Assembly (NCBI GenBank): GCA_002803225.1
Contig: NXFV01001465.1
Span: 1 to 23,267, forward strand
Length of the DNA: 23,267 bases
Direction: 5' to 3'
Source: Gamarada debralockiae
Taxonomy: Eukaryota; Ascomycota; Leotiomycetes; Helotiales; Hyphodiscaceae
Position numbers and translations under genes: made by a program. The notes under the pieces are model-generated. The model saw nothing but the letters and a program-made list of their open reading frames with translations, did no database searches and had not been told where the DNA came from. How positions within the stretch are numbered: the stretch's first letter is position 1; every line of letters starts with the position of its first letter. This document shows, piece by piece, positions 10,850 to 21,566 of the stretch.

Positions 10850-11845
10850 TCAGTCATGATAGCACCCCTCCTTTTCCGATTCCGAGCCAACTTCTTGGAC
10901 AGGAGTAAGAGCCGTCTTGTATTTGGACGGCGGAGCAGGCTCTAAACAAAATGGCTTCTTGACGATAAACGCAACGCTCTCGTCGTCCTCGAGGAAGATT
11001 TCGCCGTGGCGTTGTCTCCTCCTTCTATTGCCACAGATTGCTGATCTTCTAATCATCAAAATTAGCTCTGTGCTCCAAATTCCCCATATCAAAAAGAGAA
11101 ATGGAAATGGGTAAGGTGGGTAAACTCACAAATCACCGCAATACTCTACAGCCTCCATAACTACCACCGCAGCAAGGAAAAGCACCACAATGCCCACAAC
11201 CAACAAATCGCTATACTCCCTCGCCATAACCACCGGTTGTCCAACACGCAAGTAAGCACTTCCCACCAATTTGCTGTAATCCCCACATCCCCCCGTAGTT
11301 CCATCGCTGATTAAGTCTTGCCCTTCCTTCCTTTCCACCGGAGCCGAAGAATCGGATGTGATTGTAGCCCAGTAGCGCAGCGTATCTTCTTTCCGCAACT
11401 TGGGTAACGCGGACGTGGGTTTCGAAGGGAGCGCGTGGGTTGTGGATATAGATTGGGGTTCGCCTTGTGGTGGGTTTTTGAGCGCGGGGTTGGCGAGGGA
11501 GAGCAGGTAGGAGGATTGGAGGGGTCTCTTTGCGGAGAGCGCTAGGGTGGGGTTTTGGTCTTTGGACGGTGAAAGGAGAGCATTGTTGAATGCTTCGTCT
11601 TCGACTTGGCGATGGGACTCGGCGGATGAGGATGGGGAGTATAATTGATGGGCCGGGAAATGAGGTGGGAGCCTCGTTGACGGTGTATAATCGCTCTTGC
11701 TAGGAGAGGAGGAGGCGAAGATCTCGCGAAGCCATGGTATGCAGTTTGTGTAATGTAGACATTCTTTTGGGAGTTTCGAGGGGATTGGCGCGGCGGTTGT
11801 GAGGGAGAGGAAGAGGAGGAGAGATAGTGGTGATGTTGGCTTCAT
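10850..11845 (-). CDS. Single-pass (type I-like) membrane protein of unknown function, 304 aa
   Basis: Two exons on the minus strand: 11845-11130 and 11048-10850, with an 81-nt intron (GTGAGT donor, GCTAAT branch, TTAG acceptor) that keeps frame (915 nt). Residues 1-19 (MKPTSPLSLLLFLSLTTAA) form a signal peptide. About 30-210 is a Ser/Pro-rich, poorly conserved-looking ectodomain with four Cys (29, 35, 187 and near the membrane) spaced KECLHYTNC. Residues about 213-232 (LLVVGIVVLFLAAVVVMEAV) are a transmembrane helix, followed by a basic stop-transfer cluster RRRRQRH near 246-253 and an acidic, short cytosolic tail. The predicted topology is lumenal or extracellular N-terminus and cytosolic C-terminus. 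I recognise no family. Intact start, splice and stop argue for a real gene. Confidence 0.72.
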
Positions 11846-14800
11846 TTTCAGGGGAGGTCTTTAAGAATACTGGGGGTCGTGTCGGAAAGGAGAATTGGAC
11901 CGTTATGAGGAATCTCAAGGTAGTGTAATGGTCGTATCATGTAGGTAGAGGCGGCGCAAGCAAACCGATCTCGTCCCTCGAATGTCCAATCCAATCCTCC
12001 ACTCTTTGATACAATTCCCGTGACTCTTACTGTGTTTCCTCCTTTGTCATGAACAAAAGTCTTATTGAGGTATAAAAGGGACAATATATTTCGCTGAAAG
12101 ACGAAGGCGTAAGAATGGCTGGAATTGAAGGAGGGGGTTCTTTGGTACTTTATGAACCAACAAACTTTGCCGGCCGAGGACACCAACCCTAGCTCTCTTT
12201 AATGCCTGCGGCGCATCGATCGAACGCCTCCACATTGCATGGGGCTCAAGTTACAGTACTAGGGTACCTTTCTTTCTCGTTCAGGATAGGCCATAGAGGG
12301 TGGTGGTCCCTCCACACGCTGCTACAACAACAAGCTGGGTGGATGACATTTCGATGACTTCTCCTCGGTTGGTGGTTGGACAAGCGGTGGATGCGTCTCG
12401 ACTGGGGCGGATGCGGAACGCTGCATGCTGCGGTTAAGGGTGACAGGGGATGTGTCCTGGCTAGGGGACTTATGGGCATTGGCGATTGCGGGCTATTTGT
12501 GGCCCGTGAGTGGGCTGTGAGGTTCAGCTCCCTTGTTTAGCCCTAGATTTACAGGCTGCTTTGGGATGTGAATACAGCAGCTCTCTCGACTAGTTAGTTG
12601 GTCGAGATGCCGAATTGGTGGACAAAGCTGGAGTGGTCCAGTTGTGGCTTGATGTCAGAGATCACGTCAGGCCAGCCATTTCTTGTGCTGACTGTGAAAA
12701 GAAAAGCAAACAAAGTCTCTAGGCCGGCCATCTTTGAAGTTCGCCTTTCTCCGAAGGATTTGAGACTTCCTTTGTGTTCCAAAATTCCCTATCGATCTCC
12801 TTCATAACCATGATCCCTCCTCGCTCAAAATTAAAGTTTGCGAGGCCTTGCTTAAAGCTGAGAGCCCCTCTTCGTTGTATTGGATGGGGCAGCGCCTCTT
12901 CAAAGCCTCTAGAACCTGGAGATTTCCATCGATCGGTTGAAATCTCCAGCTGCAAAATGCCGAGAAGCGGGCCTCAAATGTCAAGCTTTTGCAGCGCTGA
13001 CATGACAGCAAACAAACACGTGTTCCCCGATACAACATCTTGGCATTGAAAGAGGGTGGATCATCAAAGTCTCCAACAGGAAGCTCGAAAAATGCGCAGG
13101 AAACGTGACAAATGCATTGACGGAGAATTTCCGAGGCTTCAACGGCGTCATATGAAATGTCTTAGTCGTAGTGGGTCGGTATTTTGTTGTAATTGCGGAT
13201 TTTCCAGAAGACGGAACCTCGACTTTCCCCTGGAATGATTCTGCATTCAGCCTTGTTCAAGTTATTTCTGAGCTCTGACCACGGGCATTGAAGAACCAAT
13301 CGAAACCGCCAAGCCAAACAATCCAACAATCAACCTCTCCCCTCCACCTTCACCGCACGACATTCGAAACTTGGCGCAGCTCATCATTTGCACGGCCAGT
13401 GTTTGTTCTTCCAAGACCCCAAGCTCCAAACATTTACCACCATCAAAGTGCAATTCTAGGTGACATATCGTGACATATCCCAAGGTTCGCTGTCGCGTGC
13501 CTCAAGTACCCAACCCCCCGGTATGTCTGAACACAGCCACGCTCTTACTTATTCCTACAAACCCCTTTGAGAAGAAGCTTATTACGGCGCATTGCATTAT
13601 CATATCCGATACCAGCTGGACATTATTCAATGCACCGAGTATTTTTGTACGGGGGGTCCGAAAGCTTAGAAGCCTTGCGCTTGCAAGCAAAAATTTTCCA
13701 ACAAGAGTGCACAAGTACCCTCCTATCTGATTTTTCACGATGTTTCTCATGCCTCAGCCGAGGCAGTTTGATGAACGGCCGAAACGGATGATTTTCATAA
13801 TGTGGATAAGGGAGGCACTTTTTGTGGTCTTGGACGTTGAAACGAAGTCGATACTGCCAAGAAGACGGGGATAATCTTTGGGAAGGGGCCATTTGACACG
13901 GATCACGTGATGGTGTTTCTGATGACGATTGTCCGGTGGATTTTGAGGATTCAGGGAAGATCGAGTTGCAGAATCATGGATCTTTCTGGGCTCTGACAAG
14001 TTGCCGTTGTTGCCGTTGGTTGAAGTGGACGCAAGGCAGAAGATCCTCCCGGCAAGTGCTTGGAAGTGCACGGTCTTGGATACAGCGACCACGCCGCCGC
14101 CACTTTGACCATCAAACGATCTCATGCTCAAATCGAGCATCAAACAAATAACCAAATGGTCTTTTAGCAAACATCATTTGTGTTCAAAGTTCCATGTATT
14201 TTCAATATCGAGTTTTTCTACGAAAGCTCTCCGAGATGTTGTGGAATCAGTAACGGTTTGGAAATGCCGAAGCACGTTGCGCTCGCTCCTCCATTCGCGA
14301 CGGTCACACCCTGATCACACGCATACCTAGCTTCGGTATCCCGCAGATACAAGTGTTGCGAAGTCTCACAGATATCATGAAAAGACCCTCGTTTTTCTAT
14401 TTCATCTCAGTCATTTTGTGTTTCCGTGTTTATTTCCATCAAAGTTGCCTTGCCAAATTGACCCTCGCATTTGTCACCCCTACTTGTTTCCTGAACAAAG
14501 GCGTGTTCATTATATTCCCAGTACTAGGCCTGCCTGCCGAACATCTCAGTACGGTCAGTTTATTTCATTACTGCTGCACCCGACTATCTCAGTGCATTTC
14601 TTAGGCCAAATCGCGTCGTAGGCCATGACAAACAAGTGTACTGTACAAGGGCAGCGCATCACTTCGGTTGCATATTATTTCACATTACTGCCTCTTCTCG
14701 CGTTTTTTTTTTTGAGAATGCAATCTCATGAACTTCTTTGATGAAGAAATATTTGAAGTCAAATGAGATGAGTGCCAATTTGTTGTTGGAGCCGAGATAA

Positions 14801-15091
14801 AGCCTCAAAATTACATTCCGTGCGAGTCTTACATGATATTTGGCATTTTCTCCCGAGCAAAGAATTCCATTCTCAAAGCACAAAGTCATTCCTAGGCTTC
14901 TAGAAGCTTGCTTACTAAGAATTAGCCCATTCGATGAACGATCAGCTTTCAACAATATCAAGCAAAAAGTTAGGCATAACCAGGCACTCATCACCCCTAT
15001 CAATGAATGCAATACGGACAACTTGACGACGAACATTTCTTGAACTATCTCTACGACAGTATGATCTCATGACATATAACCTCACATCACG
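11846..15091. other. 3.2-kb stretch with no convincing gene
   Basis: Many overlapping frames of 60-140 codons on both strands (longest 13754-14170 minus, 138 codons; 14680-15036 minus, 118; 11848-12186 minus, 112), none with recognisable motifs or believable splice partners. A T-run of about 12 is at 14704-14715. A TCACGTGA site is at 13903. It probably contains the promoters of the flanking membrane-protein and hydrolase genes. Confidence 0.4.
13903..13910. promoter_or_regulatory. TCACGTGA palindrome (Cbf1/bHLH-type E-box)
   Basis: Third perfect copy of the palindrome, more than 1 kb from either neighbouring start codon, so a promoter role is less obvious here. Confidence 0.22.
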
Positions 15092-15997
15092 ATGTTGTTA
15101 CCAAAACCACTCGATCTCCTCACCCTCGCCCTGATTTCAAACTTCCCTGCCGCCGCAAGTAAGTCCTCCCCTAACGCACTTTCCACCCAATCCGAGCTCA
15201 CAACCCCAGCCACCCCTCCTTCCCCTCTCCAACCAGCCCAACGTACCCTACGCATCCAAAATGGCGTTCCCCTCCGCATCCTCCCCCTCGGAAACAGCAT
15301 AACATGGGGCTACGGCTCCACCACCGGAAATGGGTACCGCCTCCCGCTCCTCAACCTCCTCTCCCCACCAAACCCGGTGACATTCATCGGTTCCCAGCAT
15401 TCAGGGAATATGAGCAATAACGCGAATGAAGGCCATCCTGGCGCATTGATTGCGCAAATCGCGACTTATGCGAATTTGAGCTTGGGGGAGAGACCAAATA
15501 TCATTTTGTTGATGGCGGGGACGAATGATGTTAGTGCTAACATCAACATGACAACCGCCCCGGACAGGCTTGGGGAACTGATTGATGACTGTACGGCACA
15601 GTGTCCGGATGCTGTGGTTCTAGTGGCGCAGTTGACGCCCATTGCTAACGACGACTCCCAAGCCCGTGTAGAAACGTTTAATGCGGCGATACCGGCTTTG
15701 GTGGCCGAGAGGGTTGGGGAAGGGAAGAAGGTGGCAGTGGTAGATATGGAGACGTATGTGACGACGGGGGAGTTGATGGATGGGCTGCATCCTGGTGATG
15801 TGGGTTATGAGAGTATGGCGATGGGTTGGCGTGATGGGATTAAGGAGGCGGCGAGTAAGGGGTGGATAACAAAACCTGTTGGTCCTGTGGGTAATTTGAG
15901 TGCGATTGTTAGTAGTACGGCGGCGAGGGGAGTTGGGGGAGCCGGGGAATGGGCGGCGCTGGGGATGGTGATATTTGCAGGATTTTGGATGATTTGA
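15092..15997 (+). CDS. Secreted SGNH/GDSL-type hydrolase with GPI-anchor-like tail, 301 aa
   Basis: Single exon. Residues 1-22 are a signal peptide (LLTLALISNFPAAA), followed by a Ser/Thr/Pro linker to about residue 50. SGNH blocks are complete: GNSIT with nucleophile S69, EGHPG with G117, GTND with N145, and DGLHPGD with D230 and H233. This arrangement resembles carbohydrate esterase family 3-type deacetylases and related fungal esterases; a role in removing acetyl or acyl groups from cell-wall or plant polysaccharides is inference. The C-terminus (about 277-301) has small residues and then a hydrophobic tail ending in FAGFWMI without a basic end, as in GPI-anchor signals, so the enzyme is probably held at the plasma membrane or wall. 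NxS/T sites occur (NMS, NLS, NMT). No lesions. Confidence 0.9.
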   Translation: MLLPKPLDLLTLALISNFPAAASKSSPNALSTQSELTTPATPPSPLQPAQRTLRIQNGVPLRILPLGNSITWGYGSTTGNGYRLPLLNLLSPPNPVTFIGSQHSGNMSNNANEGHPGALIAQIATYANLSLGERPNIILLMAGTNDVSANINMTTAPDRLGELIDDCTAQCPDAVVLVAQLTPIANDDSQARVETFNAAIPALVAERVGEGKKVAVVDMETYVTTGELMDGLHPGDVGYESMAMGWRDGIKEAASKGWITKPVGPVGNLSAIVSSTAARGVGGAGEWAALGMVIFAGFWMI

Positions 15998-16634
15998 TCA
16001 GGGTGAGAGATTGGAACCCGCCCTTGAACCGGTGGTTCTTCATCTGTAGTGGGGCCTCAAGAATTTAAAACATCAAGCTACTTGTATGATGGACAGTAAT
16101 CTCAATGATAGAATCTAGGGACACCAAGACGCCGTATGGGTCTTGTCATATACGGTTCTGGGAACTTGGAAATTCCTCTTCTGAGAATCATGATAGACTT
16201 CGACGGTGCATGCTGTATGTGAACTGAGAAGGTTGCAGATTTCATACCAACCCCCTTGACCTACGAGGTTAGGTCTATGGCAATACAATTCCTTGTCCTT
16301 GCTTCTGGTTGTCAACAGCTTTATGTTTGAAGCACCTGCCTCGAAAGGATCGAGAGGCCGGTACAACGGTGGTCCCCTATTGTATCCAAACTCCATCCTG
16401 CCAAGAGTTGTATACAGGGCTGTGCTTGTTCATACAAGAGGAGATCAATTTTATACCGGAATGGTAAGTTTCTCTTTCAAAAATTCACCCATTCATTCAC
16501 TTCAGGACAGCGATTGCCATACAAATGAGAAAGGAGAAGAGGTCTGCATACTCATCGTTTCGGTGCTTACAGACAAACCCGAATCTCTCAACCACCAACC
16601 TTCGACTGACACCTCCGCGCCAAAGTCCCACATA
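15998..16634. other. Hydrolase downstream region; possible HET-domain fragment on minus strand
   Basis: A 93-codon minus-strand frame at 16115-16396 reads LYRPLDPFEAG..NIKLLTT near its start, faintly like the lead-in of fungal heterokaryon-incompatibility (HET) domains (Y-x-PLDP...I-R-LL). The rest does not continue convincingly. Nothing else stands out. Confidence 0.25.
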
Positions 16635-17520
16635 TCGCCCTAAAAGCCATATTCAACTTCAAAAAATCACCCCCTAACTCTCCTCCTCTCTCCCTTCCAA
16701 CTCCATATCCCACGTAACATCCACATACCTCCTCACAACCCACTCCCTCCTCGCCTTAGTCAGCCAACCATAGTATCCCCCGCCAACTCCGGTGTATCAA
16801 CCAAAAACCGATGCAAAACATCCGGTAATCCCAAACCCAGCTCCATCTTCACACCACCAGGATGAACAACCATCGCCGTCACCCTCTGACCAACATACTC
16901 GCCGGCAAGGAATTCCGTAACTCGTAGTAAGGCTAATTTAGCGTCTTCGTAGGCTGCAGCTCCAGGATCGAGACGCAGGGCATATACAAAGGATACGGTG
17001 ATGATGGTTTTAGGCCATCGAGTTTTTGGAGGGGAGGGAGGAAGGACCGTGTTACGCGGTAGGTGCCGAGATAATTTGTTTCCAAGACTTTGCGATAAAG
17101 ATCGAGATCCGAATCTACTAGGGCCGCGAAGGATGACATGTAGCTTGCGTTGTTGATGAGGATATCTAAGCCGCTGAAAGCCTTCTCAACTTCATGAGCT
17201 GCGGCCTCGACGCTCGCTTTGTCTGAGGTTTCGAGAGCGAGGGGAAGAATAGCGGACGGTGGATACCTCTCCTTGTCCGCTGCCATAGCTATGAGAGTCC
17301 GGTGAGCATTGACAGAGCGCACATAGCGGGCTTTGATGGCGATTTGAGATGCGCCTGCACGGTGTATGAGATGACTATTGGGAGACCGATGCTGCGGGAG
17401 GCACCAGTTATGGGAACACTGCGGTTTGCTAGGAATGAGAGCTTGGCTGTGTTCGGTGTGATGAACGGGTAGGCATCGTTATGGATTGGTGTTAGTGAAA
17501 TTCAGGCCTGGTTGTGCCAT
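16635..17520 (-). pseudogene. Short-chain dehydrogenase/reductase (SDR), frameshifted
   Basis: From ATG at 17520 on the minus strand the pieces are MAQPGLNFTNTN, then in other frames DAYPFITPNTAKLSFLANRS, ITGASRSIGLP (cofactor loop TGxxxxIG), AGASQIAIKAR, an open stretch with GLDILINNASY (the NNA motif) and ETNYLGTYRVTRSFL, then TIITVSF, AAYEDAKLALLR (catalytic YxxxK), VVHPGGVKMELGLGLP, and WLTKARREWVVRRYVDVTW. Frame changes of one base fall near 17482, 17370, 17013 and 16755, with another near the C-terminus. All catalytic elements survive, so loss is recent or the frameshifts are sequence errors. Intact family members are NAD(P)-dependent oxidoreductases of about 280 residues; substrate unknown. 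The end coordinate is approximate; one frame stays open to 16588. Confidence 0.8.
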
Positions 17521-18386
17521 GGTCAATATTGTTGGAAACGAGGATGATGGAAGTGGGCTAGATTCTTAATGGCAACTATGTTGCAAGTCTGGCGGAGCTC
17601 AAGTTCTTCTATTTCAGACTGGGACAATGGGCACTGAAGGCTGGTCGAAGAGGATGGGTTAAAAGTGGTAACTATACGGACAGAAGACAATAACCGTGCT
17701 TATACTCTGAGAGCTTCGGAAAGTTCATCGAATCCACATCCATGGCCAGGATGGGAGCGCTGCAGCTGGCCCACTATGGTATCGGCATCAATTTGATCGC
17801 ACTCAGGGAGGGATACTGAACATAGACTAACAAGCCCATGAACATCGCGGACATAAGGAAACAGGCCTTTCATGGTAGAGTGCTGCGCTATGCGATGGTC
17901 CGATCAGACTAATGTACAGCTTCGAACATGAACGTTACTGATAAATTATAAATTGAAGCTGCCACAAAAAATATCCTAACTGAAATTTGCTAAATTTTCC
18001 ACAATAGATGTAATCAAAGAACAAATGTATAATGCAATCTTTGGATATTTGTGAATCCCACTTCGCTGTGGCCTCGAAAAGGGGTTGGGTTTGTCTTCGA
18101 GGGAAAAGCTGTCAAAACAGGAGGATCATTCAAGGCCCACAAGATTGGCTTGAGATGAGAAGGCTTTTAGAAATGACCTCCTAAAGAGAATCATATTTGA
18201 AGAAGAAGAAATTGTAATAAGAGGAGGTTAGAGATAGAGTCTTCCGCTGCTGGACAATGAGGTTCTTATACGGCGGACCGAAGGACCGTCTGTGCTAAAA
18301 ATAAATCACCGCGAGGCTGCTAGAATTTGACGCGACATCATCGCAATTGAAATTCAGCATCAATTCATGTCGACGCCAAGTGCATT
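17521..18386. other. Intergenic region between diverging SDR remnant and PIG-C, no gene
   Basis: No frame of note on either strand. It should hold both promoters. An upstream ATG at 18367 opens a different frame from PIG-C and was not used as its start. Confidence 0.5.
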
Positions 18387-19909
18387 ATGGTGCCAAATCA
18401 GGCGCCTCCGACCCCCACGACCATAACAGGCCCTCTGCCGCCTCTAACACGAAGTACCACCCTCCCAACGAACGTTCGATCCGTCGCGACCGACCGTTCT
18501 CTTCTCACTCCAGAAGATGCAATCTATCAAGGATCTCCGCCTCGAAAGCAGTCTTCTGCCGTCAACAAGCTGCAGAAAGATCTGCGTATGACAAATGGGG
18601 TCAATGGAGATGCTGCACGGCTACCTAGGAGGGGAAGACACAAGGATAGGAATCAAAGTGGGAGTAGGAGGAGGAAGGGGACTTGGAAGAAGTTATTATG
18701 GGTGAAGCAGTCTTGTAAGGAGTGTATCCAAGATTGCGAGATCAATTGCTGATGGAATTAGACCCAGATAATTACACCGATCAAGATACCTTCCTCGAGC
18801 ACCTCCAGCGCAATCCCCGCCTCCAACCATACGATTTCTGGCCTCTCGTCGCAGACTCAACAGTCATAGTACAACACGTCTGCTCCGTCATAATCTTCAT
18901 TGTCTGCTTCGTCGGCATCTTCCAAGAACGAGTCTCTCCCGGCGCAGTCGTAGGATGGGGCAGCATAGCGACGGTTCTTGGGTGGGTATTATGGGATTCG
19001 TGGGTCGGACAAGAAGAAGCAAACAAACCTGCGACACCACCAATCCTCACTTCCTCCCACGAGCCCTCAATGATATCTGCTGCGAGTTCTGTATCGAATC
19101 TCGGAATCACAAATCCCTCGAATTCCAGTCTCTCTGCACGACACTCACACTCAGCATCCGCGTCCTCAATCCACTCCTCCCTCTCAGCGGTCACATCATC
19201 CCAAACAACGACCCCGAAATTCGTACCAACCTTCCCCTCTCCAAACAACAACTCCTCCCAATTCAGCCACCGAACGTCCCTCCGTCTCAGCACCGCCAAA
19301 TCAGCCCTTCTAATCTACTTTACCCTCCTCGGGCTCTCTCCAATTCTGAAATCTCTTACACGATCTACATCGTCCGATAGTATTTGGGCAATGTCCTTCC
19401 TCCTCTTCACAATCAACATCTTCTTCTTCGACTATGGCTCCCCAGCCCCGAGTTCGAGTATCAACTCCGCGATTAAGAACATGCCCGCGAGTCTCAGCAC
19501 GAACGCCGCACTCATGGCATCCACTGTCTTAGCATCGCGGCTGCCGAGTACTGGGCAAGTGTTTTCCCTCACGCTCTTCAGCATCGAAGTCTTCGGCCTC
19601 TTCCCTGTTTTTCGCCGATATGCTCGCCAGCAATCGTGGCGCGGACACGTCACACTCACGACATTACTGGTAGTTGGAGCTGGTGGTGGAGTAGGCTTGA
19701 TACTAGGACGTGGAGGAGATGGAGAGGGGATTCTAGATTTTCCTTGGAAAAGTGGCATCATGGGCGTTATGATAGGAGTCCTAGTAACAGGTCTCGCGAT
19801 GGGTGGGTGTAGTTGGTGGCTAATTGGATTGCAGAAATACAAGAACGAGATTCATGGGCCATGGGATCCTGCAAGGCCGGTAATTAGAAGGAGATGGGAT
19901 GATTACTAG
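18387..19909 (+). CDS. GPI2: PIG-C/GPI2 subunit of GPI-GlcNAc transferase, 491 aa
   Basis: Subunit of the endoplasmic-reticulum complex that adds GlcNAc to phosphatidylinositol, the first step of GPI-anchor synthesis. Exons 18387-18714 and 18762-19909; the 47-nt intron (GTAAGG, GCTGAT branch, TTAG) gives the family's KQSYPDNYTDQDTFLEHLQRN junction region. Residues 1-105 are a Pro/Ser/Arg-rich cytosolic extension ending in RRRKGTWKKLLWVKQS. NPRLQPYDFWPLVADSTVI begins near residue 127, membrane helices lie near 144-163, 171-188, 290-307, 318-332, 376-392, 407-425 and 441-464, and WDPARPVIRRRW at 477-488 is the conserved C-terminal signature. A Ser-rich loop of about 80 residues (203-286) separates the second and third helices. 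Human and yeast proteins are about 280-300 residues, so the extra length is the N-terminus and this loop. Intact. Confidence 0.94.
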
Positions 19910-21220
19910 GTATTTAATTTCGATAATGGAATCATCTCTCGATCCTGTACTATTGTATTGAATGATGAAGGCTACCAGTAATGTATAATGTGGAAACCTG
20001 CGCACGAGAGTTGATTATCGCAGAGTGTATAAAGAGAGTCTTGAGTGAGCGAGCAGGCTACTAAACACAAAGTACAGGACATCTTCCACATTATCTTCCG
20101 TCAAGTGAGGTTCTTCGTGAACTCAGCAAGGAGCTCACCGTCCCATCGGAGCCATCGTTACTCGACTTGCGCGGACAAAGGAAGTTTTGGAGGGGTTCAG
20201 CCTTGTATTGCTGTCTATATTCTGGTGTCGTAGCTGTTTCCGCTGTCGATTGTCTTGTCATTGTGCAGTGAGGAACATATCTAACCGGGTGTTCACCTAG
20301 AGCCTCGAGGTCGCGCTTCAAGAGCCCACTACATAGAAACTGCGTACAGTCTCATGAAAGCTAGGCAGTGCCTAATGGTGGCTGGCAGCAAGCCAGGTTG
20401 TTTTCGACTAAGCGGTAGACGAGTTCTTCCTACCGTTGACTTTGGACAGGATGAAGTCTTTATACCAGTAACCTGTCTCCTCAGAAGAATAGCTCCTTCA
20501 GTTCTCTGGGATTCACTACATGAACTGACGCACATTTGCAATTCCAAGAATCCACTTTGAAAGTGATTCTTGTTGCTGCCAGATCGTATATATTGAACGA
20601 AACAGTGGCTATAGCGAAATGAGCTATTTCTGGGGAGAGTGCACTGAGCTGGAAATGCTCAGACTGATAAGATACCACGCCAGAGTTGGTCGATCTGCAA
20701 TCAAGTTGATATACTTGTACTAGATACTATGTTTGTGATAGTGGCCAGTCAAGAATTGCAAAGACACTGACAACAAGCAACGACACACACAATACATACG
20801 ATAGCGAAAATAACCTTGAACACAGATTCACTATTCGTCACTTCACCTACCCAATAAAATAGCGAATATGCAACATTTAAAGGGAATATTCCGGCTCCCA
20901 TTCTCACAATATCGACCCAAACTCCTCTGGCTTATGCAGGATACTTGTAGCCCCGGGGAGTTGCAGCAAAGAAACTAGATCCCAGAGCGGAGAAAGAGCT
21001 TAGGAGATAATAAAAGGAGAGGTGCGAGAGGAAATGTGAAGGTTGCCTGAGAGAGTGCAATACAGAGACGCTACAAGTGGCCTTGAAATTCAATACAAAG
21101 GAGATGCCGTGAGACTTTTCAGAAATCAGGACTCAGATCTATCTTCCTCCAAGTTACAGTGAGGCTGGGATGGATGAAGTAATAGCTGCTGGTGGTTTCT
21201 TTCTCCGCAACGACCAAGTG
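19910..21220. other. 1.3-kb stretch with no convincing gene
   Basis: PIG-C 3' region followed by short overlapping frames (60-76 codons) on both strands, with no recognisable motif and no tRNA-like A/B boxes. Purine-rich sequence lies at about 20985-21075. Confidence 0.4.
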
Positions 21221-21566
21221 TCAAGATGCTCTTATTCCAAGATCCCAACTTTGCGTAATCTCTCGACTAGCAAGCTGCTTCACGTCTTCGGGCTGCATGA
21301 GAAGCTCGTAGTACATCAAGAGTTTCTCCATCTCACTAAGGCCATAGAGCCTGATCTGGTTAAAAAAATCCTGGAAAATCCCGTGGTCAAGGCCAATGAC
21401 GAGCTATAGAAGATCAGGGAGTTAGTAATCACTCACTGCGTTTGAAAGGTCCTTCTCTTCGGACTTGACTCTCAGCCGTAGCTCATGGGAAAGCTGGGGA
21501 AAAGAACAATTTACTCTCCGAATAACTCACCTCTCTACTTGCTATCCATTTGCCCTCGGAACTCAT
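21221..21566 (-). CDS. Small unknown gene, or C-terminal exons of the adjacent methyltransferase remnant
   Basis: On the minus strand, exons 21566-21531, 21493-21437 and 21403-21221 join in phase 0 to give 91 residues: MSSEGKWIASRE, LSHELRLRVKSEEKDLSNA, then LVIGLDHGIFQDFFNQIRLYG..EMEKLLMYYELLMQPEDVKQLASREI and a stop at 21221-21223. The charged, helical composition and matching phases look like real coding sequence. The introns would be only 37 nt (21494-21530) and 33 nt (21404-21436), yet both have GTGAGT donors and the second has a perfect TACTAAC branch and TATAG acceptor. It follows the methyltransferase remnant on the same strand, and one frameshift near 21566-21570 could join SQRREEDSLPVASE to it, so it may be that gene's C-terminus. 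I do not recognise the family. Confidence 0.45.

Noticed and set aside
13754..14170. 138-codon minus-strand frame as a gene
   Set aside because: No motif, signal or splice support; several overlapping frames on the opposite strand; composition not protein-like.
14680..15036. 118-codon minus-strand frame with a hydrophobic N-terminus
   Set aside because: It ends next to a T homopolymer, matches no family I know and lies in the likely promoter of the SGNH hydrolase.
15092..19909. Functional link between the GPI-anchored hydrolase and the GPI-synthesis subunit
   Set aside because: They are 2.4 kb apart and separated by an SDR remnant; fungal genomes have many GPI proteins, so adjacency is probably chance.
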